A stretch of 64,000 bases of DNA from Trifolium pratense (GCF_020283565.1 NC_060062.1:31799164-31863163); one strand, 5' to 3'; positions 34,713 through 47,221 are shown, numbered from the stretch's first letter. Numbers and translations: made by a program. The notes: generated by a model not told the origin, from the sequence alone.

Positions 34713-35553
34713 CCAGGAAGCCACAAAACTGTTATTCAAGAAACTATTTCAACCCCTAGCATTGATATAGCAGCAGTTGTGATGGTGATAGAGAAGGAAG
34801 ATTAGAGGTCACCAATAATCCGCTATTTACAGAGAGATGAATTACCTAGCGAAAAAGAAAAGGCTTTCAAAATAAGAAAGATGGCGGCTTGGTATTACAT
34901 GGTTGGAGACAAGTTATACAAAAGAGGGTTTGCCTCGCCCATGTTGTTGTGTGTCGGCGAAGAGGAGGCGAGGCAGATTATGGAAGAAGTACATGAGGGA
35001 TCCTGTGGAAGTCACATTGGATCAAGATCATTAGCAGGAAAAATCCTAAGGGCTGGTTTCTACTGGCCAAATCTACATGACGACACCGCCAGGTATGTTA
35101 GGAACTGTGACAAATGCCAATGTCACGCTGATTTACATCACGCCCCAGGAGAACCTTTGAAATCGGTCTTATCTCCTTGGCCATTTTTCATGTGGGGCGT
35201 TGATATCGTTGGTCCATTTCCCATTAGTTATAAGCAAGCAAGGTGGATTATTGTTGTTGTGGACTACTTCACTAAATGGATAGAGGCGGAACCAGTGTCC
35301 AGCATTTCGACAGAACAAGTCAAGAGGTTCTAATGGAAAAGGATCATCTGCAGGTTTGGATTGTCAAAATACATAGTATCAGACAATGGCACTCAGTTTG
35401 CCAGTGAGAAGGTCATTGAGTTCTATCGAGGAAAGGGAATCCAAAACACTTTTATATCAGTTGAACATCCTCAAGCTAATAGACAAGCAGAATCCGCCAA
35501 CAAAGCTATTACATCACTAAGTCATATATGTCTTACAAAATAAGCTAAACACA
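34713..35553 (+). pseudogene. Tat integrase, truncated
   Basis: After a stop near 34803 a frame carries a His-His-Cys-Cys zinc finger (HEGSCGSHIGSRSLAG to CDKCQCHAD) and the first catalytic Asp (WGVDIVGPFP). A TAA at 35331-35333 interrupts it. The frame at 35361-35543 holds the second Asp (VSDNGTQF) and the Glu region (QAESANKAI), then becomes unrelated sequence. The C-terminal integrase domain is missing. Confidence 0.8.
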
Positions 35554-35558
35554 ATCAT

Positions 35559-38500
35559 TGTAATACTCAAACTCATTATTTAGATAAAATTCTACCTTTA
35601 GAAAATCTTTTTAACATACGCAACGGAAAAGTAAAGTTTGATATTATAAAAATCATGGTTCGAGTATTACATTCTTCATTAAAATAATACTAATATAATT
35701 AATTAGTAAAACTGTTTGTTTATACAAATTTATGAATCAAATAATGTGTTCATTAATTATACAAATCAACCTAGACAAGTAGACTTTATATACATATAAA
35801 ACCCACTTTTTCCCGTGTCACAATCAGAGCGGAGCTTCACCGACGACTCAACATCGATAAACACATAACCTGTGAATCTGAACACTCAAAGGTACAACAC
35901 GTAACACAAAACAGAGAGTTAGAAAACATAATCAATAAAATACAAGTGCAAGAACATACTTAGTTCAATTATAAGATTATGAGGCATGAGCATATAGAAG
36001 TATCATTTAGAGTTAATAAAACATCTAATACTTCAATCACATAATGTGCACATAATCCTAATGCATCTAATGCCACAACTCATGTTATGTCACCCTAGAC
36101 ATATCTAATGCATGTGGTATCATCTTCTTTATTAGAGTATCTCACCTCTAATACTCTTCTTTATTGGATAAAATAATCTGATATACGTCTTTATTGGAAT
36201 ATCCAATATACATCAACAATTCATGAATGCATGTATGTTTTCATGAATTCACTCATAAACAAATAGCATTACGCTCGTCCTTTATTAATGTGGAACACTA
36301 TCCATCATTACTTCTTTATTAAGATAACACAATACCTTAATATACGTCTTTATCGAATAACATAATTCAATATCCTTCTTTACTAGAATAATATAATCCT
36401 AATATCCTACTTCATAAATCATCAAACATCTTTGACATTTAAACAAACATCATCAAAAGTCATCAACTATATTCATCATTCGTAATCAACAATCATCAAC
36501 ATCATAATTATTACTATTAATAATTATCTTCTCATTACAATATTCATTGCGCATTCCAACAGGATACACACATAATTCAATCGCATACATCATCGCATAA
36601 GCATAAGATTAAATCATGTTATCAACACACATTCATTATCACATATAATGCATTTACTTCACATTTCAACACAAAGCTAATAATGTAATTCTGGTACACA
36701 GTAGACAAGTGTTGTCCACGATGTGCAGACACTTGTCGCAACACTTGTCTTAGCAGTAAGAACAATAAAACAGAGCATTAAAAACATATACTGAAAAGCA
36801 TAAACGACACACATAATTGTTAACCCAGTTCAGCCTAACAGCCTAATCTGGGGGATACCAATCCAGGAGGAAATTCACTATCAGCAGTATTAATTCGGAG
36901 CTAAACTCCCCCGTTTACAACTCCTCACTTAATCTCTACCCAATGACACTTCTACCTAGGAACTCCTAGATATGAGACCCCGTCTCACTCCCCTCAACCT
37001 TACAACCAGTAAGGATTTCAATAACAACATAATGGAGACACTCTCCTTGACAAAGATGAAGACACACTTCAATAACATCACCACCTAGCCATCGACTAAG
37101 TTCACAATTTGGAGTTGCTTAAAAGCTTCCTCCAATTACAATACTCAACTCATTACCTATAGGTTTCTAAGTGAGGACATAGTGACCATCTCACAACCCG
37201 AGTGGTTCACTTTACACCAACTCTCCTAGAGAGTGGCTTAAAGACACGAAACCCTTAAAAGACTACATCTTTGATATTCTATTTTAGCTTCAAGTTTCGG
37301 TTGATAAAATAGGGTTAGCAGCACCCTTTAAATAGCATAGCCTCGTGGGCTTTTCATAATGCTTCAGCTCCAAGAAATCTTCTAGATGCAAAATATATAT
37401 TTTTATCAAATCTTTCTTTGCATCAAATATTCCTTCCATAAATATATTTGTTGTAAATATATTTTAAAATTAAATCTTCTAATCTTCTGGAAACACAAAG
37501 ATTTATTTGAAATAAATCTTTTATATTTTCTGCAGCAATCTTCACAAGATATATTTTTGAAACAAATATTATATTTTCTAAAAATATAATTCCTTTAGAA
37601 AATAGAACTAGGGTTCAGCTGCCTTCTGAAACACATTGATCACGTGCGCCTTGTTGTATAAGAAACCACGAAATAATTCTTCAATCAAATCTTCGAAAGA
37701 TTGAGTAGAAAATAAAAACGCTAGCTGGCGCGAACAATCAGACATACAAGTGTTGTTACATCTGTCGCAACACTTGGCGTGAGCACATATGTCTCAACAC
37801 TTGGCTAAAAGATGTTTTTGCAAAATGTAGCCAACATACAAAAACCCAACAAATAATATAAACAAATGATATTAAGCATGCTTTATATCATAAAACTAAC
37901 TCCGGAATCGGAATCTACGCGAAAAACTGAGTAAGATAGGTCCCGTGTGCATAAACTGTCAAAAGTCAACAAAAGTCAAAGCATAATGGCTGCAGACTGG
38001 AATCTGCGCATGATGCACCAAAAGCTGCGCATGAGACGCAAAAGGCAGTGCCTGCAGAACAATTCTGCACATGAGGCGCCAATACTTGCGCATGATGCCC
38101 CAATGGCAGTCTCCATCTGCATAAAACACGATTTTAGGCGAAAATGGGTCAAATAAGCACTTATTTGACCCAAAGTCACTTATTTCGCTCACGAAAGGTT
38201 ATACCAATCATGGGTTATATTCATAAACGTTCTAAAACACTTAAAATCAACTTATTAACGTCAATAATTACTTATTTTCATGGATTTAGACTCAAATTAA
38301 CAAACTCATATACAACCATCAAACAACAAGTACACATTTTTCATGAATCAAAATACTCACACAACATCAAGTAACATATAGATTCACATATCATCATGTA
38401 AAGATTCAAGGAAACACATTCCCAAATTCCACATATAAATCCCCAAATCCAAAAGAAAACAAAATGAGTGTAGAGAGTTTGGGAATGGAGAAATCGACAT

Positions 38501-38821
38501 CCTCCCCTCTAAAGGGTCACTCAAGATTATGGAATCTAACTCTCTTACCTTAGACCCGATGAAATCTTGAGTCATTCTTTTTGAATCCCAAGCTCTCTTC
38601 TTTCTCTCTCTACTTGAGCTATTTAAAACTCTTCTCATTCCTTGTGACTTAGGCCCAATGGGCCAAAAGCCCAATAACACGGCCCAGCACTCCCAATGCA
38701 TCCTAACTCGCTCGTTAACTAATGTTTCTCGATAACTAACTATCACCACTAACTTAATTAAAAGCCAGCTCGACAATTAATTAAACACTTAAATAGCAAA
38801 TAATAAATTCGGGTCGTTATA
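35559..38821 (-). mobile_element. Solo LTR C (same family as LTR A), containing a nested solo LTR
   Basis: On the minus strand it starts TATAACGACCCG (a TG-to-TA change from the family start TGTAACGACC) and ends GAGTATTACA. The flanking 5-mers are ATCAT (35554-35558) and GTCAT (38822-38826). Without the nested LTR it is about 2.09 kb. Reading minus: ATTGGGCCTAAG and an AG-rich leader, donor-like CTAAG/GTAAGAG at 38554-38543, an island of TGCGCATGATGC-type words (38105-37985), an acceptor-like block at 35895-35862, then the U5-like end. No internal region. Confidence 0.8.
36684..37851 (-). mobile_element. Solo LTR (SIRE-like copia) nested in LTR C
   Basis: 1168 bp, TGTTGGGTTTTTG...CAGAATTACA on the minus strand, with the perfect TSD AATAA (36679-36683 and 37852-37856). 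It shares long blocks with the LTRs of elements F and E (GAACCACTCGGGTTGTGAG, ACTCTCTAGGAGAGTTGG). Its own palindromic words are of the type CAACACTTGTCGCAACACTTG (36705-36750 and 37745-37806), at the two ends of the LTR. Confidence 0.9.
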
Positions 38822-38826
38822 GTCAT

Positions 38827-39187
38827 AGCTATTACATTACCAAGTCATACATAATTCAAATTTTTTTAAAGTTCAAAACATCAACTAAGTTACACCCTAC
38901 TAGGTGTTACAAGTATCAAATGACTAGATTAATACTAAGCAGAAGGTCCTACGTTTGAATCTAATGGAATATGATCCATTATCCTTGCTAAAGCTCACCA
39001 AAAGCTATTCTTGCTCTATACCTGCGGATCTGGCCTCCAAAAAGTCCAGCACAAAACACATAGAAGGGTGAGATTATAATTATAAGCCACATTAAGTAAA
39101 TAAACAAAGTATGATGCGCATTAATTAAATTCATATACCAATCATTTATTCAATCACCACAATATCATATGCACAATAATCAATTAA

Positions 39188-39232
<45 letters not shown>

Positions 39233-40664
39233 ACCTCACATATTAATTCAGAGCAATTATGCAATGAATATTCATCATCGTCATCATTTCAAATTATTCA
39301 CATACGAGTAATAATTTCACACCATCACCATACAATTACTTGTTCTAATCCAAGTCATCTTCTTCTAATTGGTTTCTAAGTTATTAAGAAAACTTTTATT
39401 TTATTTTCTCTCAAATCACCTAATGATTAGAAAAAAACTAAAATTAAAATTTGGAATAAAAAATAAATAAATAAAAGTTGAGGCAAAACTAGGTCTGATC
39501 GGCTCAGGTCGTGCCTAAACCTTGGCCTAGGCCTGTCCAGGCTTTCCTTGCCCAGGCCTGCTCACGCAGTAAGCTCGCCCTGCACCTATAGCACAGCCAA
39601 CTACATTTTTCTGTAAAATTATGCAGAAAAATGGCTTCCACAAATTGAACTTCCACTTTCAATATTTCCAAAAACCCCAAGTTTAATCCCTTTAAACCCA
39701 AAACCTTTGTTATTCAACTCTTGTGATTTTAAAACATCAACCTAACTCCTATAACAAATATTCAACACCAATTTATACAAAATCTTCAGTTCATGAAGAT
39801 TTCCAAAGAAACCCATTATCTCAAAATCAGACAATAACAATCATACTTCTCAAACATATAATGGATTTCATGAACATACACAACCACAAGTTTAACATCC
39901 AATCAAGCATATAAATTCACATACCAAATCATGAAAGATGCAAGATAATCACAACTCATGCTTGAAGTAAGTTACTTAAGAAAAATTCATGAAAATCACT
40001 ACTTATGGGTTATAGACAAACTCATCTGAATGTCATAGAACACTTGGGAATAGAGTGAAAGCCTCACTCCATGTCTCTATGAAACCATTCAACCTATAAA
40101 AATAATTTCCCCTTACCTCAAACTCCCAAAGCTAAGCTCTAAGCTCCAATCTTTCCCTCTACTTTGACTTTCAAGTTTGTTCTACCTCTTTCTCCTCTTG
40201 GGTCTCTTCTTTCTTCACGTTCTCTCTATTTCCTCTCTATTCTCACTTTGCCCATTTCTAGTGAAACTTACCAAATGAATTTACAACCCGAATTCATGAC
40301 TACTAACATCCTTATATAGTCTCACTAAATGGGTTAGGTTTCTCTCATTCTTAATGGACCTAGTAACTTTCCTTACTCATGAAAATGTTACTACACAATT
40401 ACTTCATTTAAATCTCCAACTAAATACTCATACACCACTATCTTAATAATTATCCAAAAGTTACTACTAACTTCATTAAATAACATCACACGTCCAAAAT
40501 TACTATAATACCCTTCATTCTAAAATCACCAAAATTCCCTTAGTCCTAAAATGACCAAAATATCCCTCTCGTCTAAAAATCCACTAATCCCAATCAAACA
40601 CATCAAACAAGCAATTAAACAAATATAATAAATAAATAATCCTAGCGAAAATCAGGGTGTTACA
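38827..40664 (-). mobile_element. LTR J, chromovirus-like, minus strand
   Basis: Starts TGTAACACCCTG at 40664 on the minus strand. It has a donor-like GAG/GTAAGGG at about 40118-40110, a GC-rich inverted-word patch (CCTAGGCC / GGCCTG, 39500-39575) and an acceptor-like TGTGCTGGACTTTTTGG near 39055. Its 3' end lies near the LTR C insertion and could not be fixed. A (TA)n tract sits at 39192-39230. It interrupts LTR K. No internal domains. Confidence 0.6.
39192..39230. repeat. (TA)n microsatellite
   Basis: Simple TA run inside LTR J. Confidence 0.95.
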
Positions 40665-41653
40665 ACCTTCACTAAGCAACTGTTTCCCTCGCTAGGCGAG
40701 CATTCAAAGCTGCCAGCAAGAATACGAAGAACAGGTACTTCGCTAAGCGAGCTTTCAAGTCTCGCTAAGTGAGCAAACCAGTTGCAGCCATGCTCTGAGT
40801 CGGGTTTCCAAAAGAAAACCCCCCAAAACACGATTTTCAACATGTAAGTGCATAAAAATGGAAAATTTGAGCATATATGATCATACTAAACACATAAGTA
40901 CAATCAAGATTACACATTTACACCAAAACATGTCAAATTCATGAGATTCACCCATTATATTCAAAAATCATAAACACATGAAATCTCTACAAACATCTAA
41001 AAATTCCTATCTTTATAACCCAAAGTTCGTACTTTCAATTAGTTAAGTATAACATAAACACCATTGAATCAAAAGGTTCCTTTTTCATCAAGAAAAATCC
41101 CAAAACCCAAAAGAAAAAGAGTGTAAGAAGAAAGGGATGGAGAGAATAAGATTTTCTCCTCTTCCTAGGAATCACTCTAAATAATCAACACTACTCTCAT
41201 ACCTCAAATTCTAATTTCTGTTGTCCTTCCTCTTCTAATCTTCTAACACTTTAGCTTTTCTTTCTCTTCTTCTCCCAAGTTCTTCCTTCTCTCTAGGTTT
41301 TGAAAAATGAATTCTCTCTCTCTAAATTTCCTTTTATATTAAGGGTTTACTAATTTCTCTACACACTCCCTTCATACACCTCTCACCCCCCAATCCTCTT
41401 GAGCCCAACATATTCTAGCCCAAATACATACCTTATATTTACTAATTACTTAATTATGACTTGGTCTAATTTATTAATCAACCCAAAATACACAAACCAA
41501 CAATTAACGCATAATTTTAAGTCAAAAAAAAAAAAACAATTAACACATAATTTCTTAATTAAATCCAACTATCACAATTAAAATGAATACAAACAATTAA
41601 CACATAATTTGTTAATTAAGCCCAAAATACCAATAATTAATCTAGGTCGTTAA
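40665..41653 (-). mobile_element. LTR K, chromovirus-like, minus strand, interrupted by LTR J
   Basis: The minus-strand start is near 41653 (TAACGACCTAGATTAATT, lacking the initial TG). A donor-like GAG/GTATGAGAG lies at 41205-41194. The palindrome island (CTCGCTAGGCGAG and CGCTAAGCGAG words) spans 40790-40668, and the sequence ends where LTR J begins. Its left continuation was not found. It marks the right edge of the nest inside the HD-ZIP intron. Confidence 0.6.
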
Positions 41654-41942
41654 AAACATGCGAAATTGATTTTTCATGAACCATACGTCGTTACAAATAG
41701 AGACTATTTTAGTACATGACGTAAATGTTAACGTAAAGGTTTTAAGTAATACAAAAGATTGAGTTGCCCTTTTCAAAATCATTCAAACTGAATTACAAAC
41801 ATGTTAGTTGATATTAATCAAAAGCAACCATCATTTATTTATATATATAGCTCCCTATTTTATGTACATACTAAAAGCAAAAAACTATGTTATTGATGTA
41901 AAATAATTAAAATAAAAGTTATATAAATGGGTTCACTACTAC

Positions 41943-44356
41943 CTCTCGCTTAAATTGTTCATTTTCTCGTTGCATCTTGTGCATGTAATGTTGATGTTCT
42001 TCTTCTGGAAACGGGGGGCCTCCACAAGGTTCACACTTTATGACCTTCAGTGCCTCTTTCATTAGGAGGTTTTCACTACGAAGCCTTTCATTCTCCAAAC
42101 GAAGATTATTGTTATTTTGTTTGTCGTATTGATTCTACAGGTAAGAAATACAAATAATAAGCAGGTGAAATAAATTGTTGCATAAATTGTTTTGTTTTCT
42201 AAATATGAGTCAATAGGGATGGCAATTTGACCCATACCTAGAGGGTACCCGCAAAAATTACCCACAACGGGTAGGGTGAAAACCCGCATTTTGGGTACAG
42301 GCACGGGTATGGGCAATTACCCGCAAAAATGAATGGATATGGGTGCGGGTACGAGTACCTTAGTACCCACCCCGCCCCATACCCGCATAATATATATTTA
42401 TTTATTTATTTATTTATATTATTATATTATAATATATGTAAATCAATTTAAAACAATACAACTCTACTAAACTATTACATATTTTTAATAAAAATGTTTC
42501 TTTCTAACATAATATAAAAATAATGTGAATATTTAACATAAATATGAACTTTAACATAAGGTTAGTAATAATTTTATTTATAATTTTCATTAGTCAATAT
42601 TAAAATCTTTGAAATTTTTTTAATTCTATTAAAATTATATGATATTTTATAATTGATCAATTTATTTTTAGTAAAAATGCGGGTAACGGGTATGGGTATG
42701 GGTACCTAGGTACCCATAGGGTATGGGGACGGGGGCAAAAGTTGTTACCCACGCGGGTATGGGGATCGGTACGGGTATTTTTTCAATCCGCGAGTATGGG
42801 GATGGGTAATATAGTACCCTACCCATACCCTACTCATTGTCATCCCTATGAGTCAATGTCATTATTATTATTATTAGTATATAGTGTATGAATGTATCGA
42901 AACTTCAAAAATAGTCGTAAATATATCTTCTCTATTAGTAATTTTATAGATACAAAAAAAAATTATAGATACAAATACAAAATATATTCGAAGATAAAAT
43001 TAATTAATACTATGAAATTCATTTAATGATCAAAACTATGGTAAAAGTCACAATTAATAGTATTTTTGTAATTATTTTATATTAATGAACTATAAGATAA
43101 GATACAACTATAGTGAAACATAAGTGTAAAAAAAAACTCTGTAAAAGAATCATAACCTTCAACATAGTTTTCTTGTTTTGTAACCAATATTTGACTTGTT
43201 TGGGTTGAAGCCCAAGCTCCTCAGCCAATTGTCGTCGTTGGGCCTCATCTGGATGATTGCATTCTTTCATGAATCTTCATCCAAAAAATAGTTCTCAGTT
43301 AGTTTGAGAGATGAATTTAATAACTTGCCAATGTAAATAAATAAATAAAACTAGACAACAAATATTGTACCAAAAAAAAAAAAAAAAACTAGACAACAAA
43401 TAAATTAGATATAGTCTTCAGTAAGTAGCTAAGAGCTAACGGATCTAGATCTCGTGTAGTCATGTGGTTACGTGTTTCTGACCGGCTAATCTAAATCAAA
43501 CAATCAAAAACGCATGATTGCACAAAATCCGGGTACAAGAGCTAACATAACCACTAAAAATAAAATTTACAATAAAACAGGGAATCGAGTCCTTCATGAT
43601 CTTATAATCACCCTTACAAAATTAATTCTTCAAAAAGTAAATTAAATGTAATTAATAAATGATAAATTCATGTCACGAAATCAAGCAAAACAAAGAAAAA
43701 TTAAATAGTAACGTTTAGTATATGTATTTTTTTTTCTCTGAGTTTAGGTCTCGTTGAATACCAAAAAAAATTAAGAAAAATTACTTATAATCGACGAAAA
43801 AAATCTTTCAAAAAAAAAAAATCAATAAAAAATTATGCATCAGATATAATTGAAACCTAAAATGCCTTTACAAATTTTTTAGTTTCTACCATAATTCTCA
43901 AAAGAGCGTATATGTTTCGTTAAGTATCATTTCTAGCGACATTAATCGCCCTTTGTTGTTCAAAATGAATGGTTTTGTTTTTGTAATTTTCGAATTGTTC
44001 CAAAGTTGTATAAATTGAATTAATTAAATTCAATTTATCTCGTTCTATCTCGGAATAACCATTCACTCGAAATCGATCTGCTTCCGTTTCTACTTTCGAA
44101 CTCGATTAACATATAATTATTATTAGTTTCATGTCTTTAACTCAAGAGTGAAGTCAATTCTCCTTCAAAAGCAAAAAATTGAAATAACACAAAATAATAA
44201 AATTGAAAAGAAACTATATCGTTAATGAAATTAATTATCTTACTTTTCAAGTCTGGCTATTTGAGCAGCCGTAAGGCGGTTGTAAGAAGATTTTCTTTCG
44301 TCGTTATTAATGTCATCATCACGGGACCCGGGAACGCCTCCGATTGAATTTTCCAT
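41943..44356 (-). pseudogene. HD-ZIP class IV homeobox gene, exons 1-3
   Basis: Exon 1 (44356-44244) starts MENSIGGVPGSRDDD and enters the homeodomain (YNRLTAAQIARLEK), with a GTAAGA donor. Exon 2 (43274-43157) continues with [20 protein letters not shown] and [15 protein letters not shown], the third helix with WLQNKK where WFQNRR is usual. Exon 3 (42134-41943) carries the zipper-loop-zipper (LRLENERLRSENLLMKEAL, KCEPCGGPP, MHKMQRENEQFKRE). The CxxCGGPP loop defines class IV. The exons total 141 residues, all in frame. The next exon in phase on the same strand is at 19382. Intron 2 holds a hAT MITE. Exons 1-3 alone look intact, but the downstream part is broken, so I call a pseudogene. The Arg-to-Lys changes in helix 3 are unusual. 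Confidence 0.8.
42214..42848. mobile_element. hAT-like MITE with 8-bp TSD, in HD-ZIP intron 2
   Basis: 635 bp flanked by a perfect 8-bp duplication TGAGTCAA (42206-42213 and 42849-42856). The ends are TAGGGATGGCAA and TTGTCATCCCTA, matching as inverted repeats at 11 of 12 and similar to the Ac/hAT terminus. The subterminal regions are full of GGGTAC/GTACCC words in both orientations, the likely transposase-binding repeats. No coding. Confidence 0.92.
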
Positions 44357-44717
44357 TTCTCAATTCCGATAAGCACACGCAAAGTATATATTAGAGAAAT
44401 ATTTCCTTTGCTACTAATTTATGTAAGAGATGCGCTAATTTTAGGGTTTTTAAAGACGCTAGTAAGTGGTTTGTGACATTTTTAGAATATCCACAGAAAA
44501 GGAAAAACAAATAAAGAATGGTATAAGTGATTTCCTCATAAGTTTTTTCTTTCTTTTTTATTCTAATAAGTAATTTTCACAAACTTTTAGGATTCATTTG
44601 AATTTTATTTTTCTTAATTTCTTTGTCCAGTGATACTCTCATCGTAGCGTGAAGTTATTTGTGTTGATTTCCCATCTTAGTACAATGTTTGTTTTTGATG
44701 AATATTTTCGCAAGTGT
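44357..44717. promoter_or_regulatory. Remaining 5' flank of the HD-ZIP IV gene
   Basis: Only about 360 bp of upstream sequence separate the start codon at 44356 from an LTR at 44718. No clear TATA box was found. Any more distal promoter has been displaced by the retrotransposon block to the right. Confidence 0.45.
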
Positions 44718-45010
44718 GTAACACTCTAACCCATTATTTAGGTAATTATAACTTTATATAAAATAAAATAAAATATTTTTCTCAAAGTACACGCAACGGA
44801 AAATCACATTTTAATTTATAAGATGTTGGTTCAAGGTATTAGACTCCTCACTACAATAATGATACTAATGTATTTAGTAAAACCGTGTTTATACAAAATA
44901 AATCCTCTTTATGAAAAGGTACATTTTTTCCAAATAAATACAATAAGTCCTAAAGACTCTATACACTAAGTACACCATTTTCCCGTGTCACAATCAGAGC
45001 GGAGCTTCAC
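44718..45010 (-). mobile_element. LTR M (family of LTR C), piece left of element L
   Basis: On the minus strand this is the 3' end of an LTR (ending ...GAGTGTTACA). It is joined to 54654-55446 once element L and one copy of TTCAC are removed. It shares CCGTGTCACAATCAGAGCGG and GAGCTTCAC with LTR C (35815-35850). Confidence 0.75.
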
Positions 45011-47217
45011 TGTAACGACCCATTTTTCGTATTCGTATATTTTATTAAATGTTATTTTATTTATTAATTGGCTTTTATTATTTTAGTGAGCGACGAATAA
45101 TTATTTAGCCGAGCGTAAGATATTAGACGCGAGAACCTTTGTTTTGGGTTTAATGGGCGTGAGAGGCCATTTGGGCCTAAGCCACTTGGGCTTGGTTCAT
45201 GACTTTTAGGGAGAGGTATATAAAGAAACCTTGTCATGAGACTCGGCTCATTTCATGACTTTTGTCTTAGAAGCAAGAGCAAAACCATAGAGCAAGGGCT
45301 AGGGTTTGATCAAGAGAGAAAGCTTGAGCAAGAGAAGGCTAGGAATCATCACCAAACTTAAGGTAAGAGATTAGAATTCATGATTCTTGAGTGGCAAGGA
45401 GAGGGGAGATTGTCTATGTCTCCATTCCCGAACTCTCCCACTCAATTTCTTTTTAGACTTTTGATTAAGCTTTTGTATGTGAGTGTGATGTTCTTCATCA
45501 TCACTTTGTATGTGTTAATCACTAGCTTGATTCCATGAAAAATATGTATGTGTTTGAATCATGTTTGAAAAGTTTATGAAAGTTGCTTAAAATCCAAGAA
45601 AAGGGCATGATCATGATTTTGTGAGGTATTTGGAGGTTTGTAAGGGATGATTAATGTTCCTTGATACCATATATGCTTGAAATTGCTGTTTATAAGAATT
45701 TATAACTTGGTTGGTTGAATTTTTAAGCTGATCCAATGTTAAACCGCCTTAGAAAAACTCAAGAACAGATATTTTTCTGGTGTAGTTCGCTAAGCGACCA
45801 GGAGATTCGCTACGCGAACCTGCTCGCCACAAGCTCGCTACCTGTTCGCCATGCACCTGTAATCCTCTGACGTAGTTCGCTGCAGCGAACTGAGCTTCGC
45901 TTAGCGAATAGTTCGCTACCTGTTCGCTACTGCTTCGCTTAGCGAACAGTACTGAACCTGCAACTTTTGTTAATGGTTGTAAGTGTAATTAGGCACTTGT
46001 AACATGGTTTAAGGGTATCCTTACATGATTGTTGATACATGTTGATGCTGTTAATGCTTATTGTTAATCGTTATATGATCTGTACGTGTATGCAATAAGT
46101 TGCAGTTTAAAGTGAGTAATGTGATGTTTTGGCATTAAGTTGTAATGTTAAGTGAATGTGTTAGGATTGTGTTCCCGCATTCATGAAAGAGTAGCTTCGA
46201 GCTAGAGAATATCATATGGTTGATATGTGCATACATACATGCATTCATGATTGTATGTGAACATTGGAAACTTGGGTTCCAATAACGAAAATGGATTATG
46301 TGTCCATAATGAAGCCGAGGATCGGATTAGATGAATCCATGAGTCCAGAGCTGCTATCCAACAGGATATAAAACTGTGTTGGCTTATCCAAGGGAGATAA
46401 GATGGTTCGGTAAGTCCCGACATATCCAGCAAGATATAAAACTGTTCTTGGTCCACCGTTGGTGAGACGCCTTGGTACCACATGCATTTAGTCATGTCTA
46501 GGGATGGCATGACAGTGAATTAATTGGCATTAGATTGCATTAGGGTATATGCACATTTACTTGGTAATCGTTATGTGACATTACTTGACTGGTTTTGACG
46601 TGTTTGCTGTAAGTAGCATACTAGGTAAATTCCTATGTATTTAATACTGTAATTGTATGGCGTGAGTTAGAATATGTATGATAGTTCGAAAGTGTAAGGC
46701 CCTTCTTATACTCGTATGATATGCGATTATGTTTTCTAACTCTCTGCTTTGTGTTATTTGCTGGACCTTTGGGGGTTCAGATATTCAGGCTGAGGACTGT
46801 GCCGACGTTTAGACTGCTGATTTTAGCTTGCTGTTGAAGTATCTTTTGGTGAGGAGACTTAGCATAGATTTCTCCTTTTAGTACTAGCTTTTGGGTAGAG
46901 TTTGTAAATAGTAATTGCTCTGGTAATTGTAACGTCGAGTCGGGGATTACGCTTGGCTTTCATCGTATATCGGTGTTACCTTTTGTTATGCTAGTTCTTG
47001 TATAAGTGACATCCTTAGGGATGAATATGGCTTATGTATATATATATCTATATGCATGCTTGGTTTTTATTGAATCCGCTGTTGCTTTTCATGTTAAACT
47101 TCATGACGCTCTGTGTGTATGCTTGTGTTTTAATTACCGCGTGACACTCTGCCTTTACACTTGTTAAAAAGTTTTTAATATTACGTTTTTAAGGGTAGTA
47201 TGGGTTAGGGTGTTACA
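45011..47217 (+). repeat. 5' LTR of element L
   Basis: 2207 bp, TGTAACGACCC...GGGTGTTACA. TATA box TATATAAAG at 45217-45225. Donor-like AAG/GTAAGAG with GT at 45363 and an acceptor-like ATATTCAG ending at 46788 would define a 1426-bp intron inside the LTR. The TTCGCTAAGCGAA-type palindrome island is at 45783-45948, within that putative intron. Confidence 0.95.
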
Positions 47218-47221
47218 ATAG

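Larger units (their letters stand above)
30466..35553 (+). mobile_element. Decayed Tat-lineage Ty3/gypsy element H, 3' truncated
   Basis: The order is LTR end, primer site, gag, protease, RT, RNase H, archaeal-type RNase H and integrase, the hallmark of the Tat clade. The presumed 5' LTR ends ...CCAGAACA at 30933; its start could not be fixed. Integrase stops near 35510-35550, shortly before the solo LTR at 35559, so the 3' third (rest of integrase, 3' LTR) is gone. All frames are broken. Confidence 0.8.

Noticed and set aside
46202..46510. 102-codon minus-strand frame, repeated at 53640-53948
   Set aside because: It lies in the two LTRs of element L and is duplicated with them; antisense to the LTR, no known domain.
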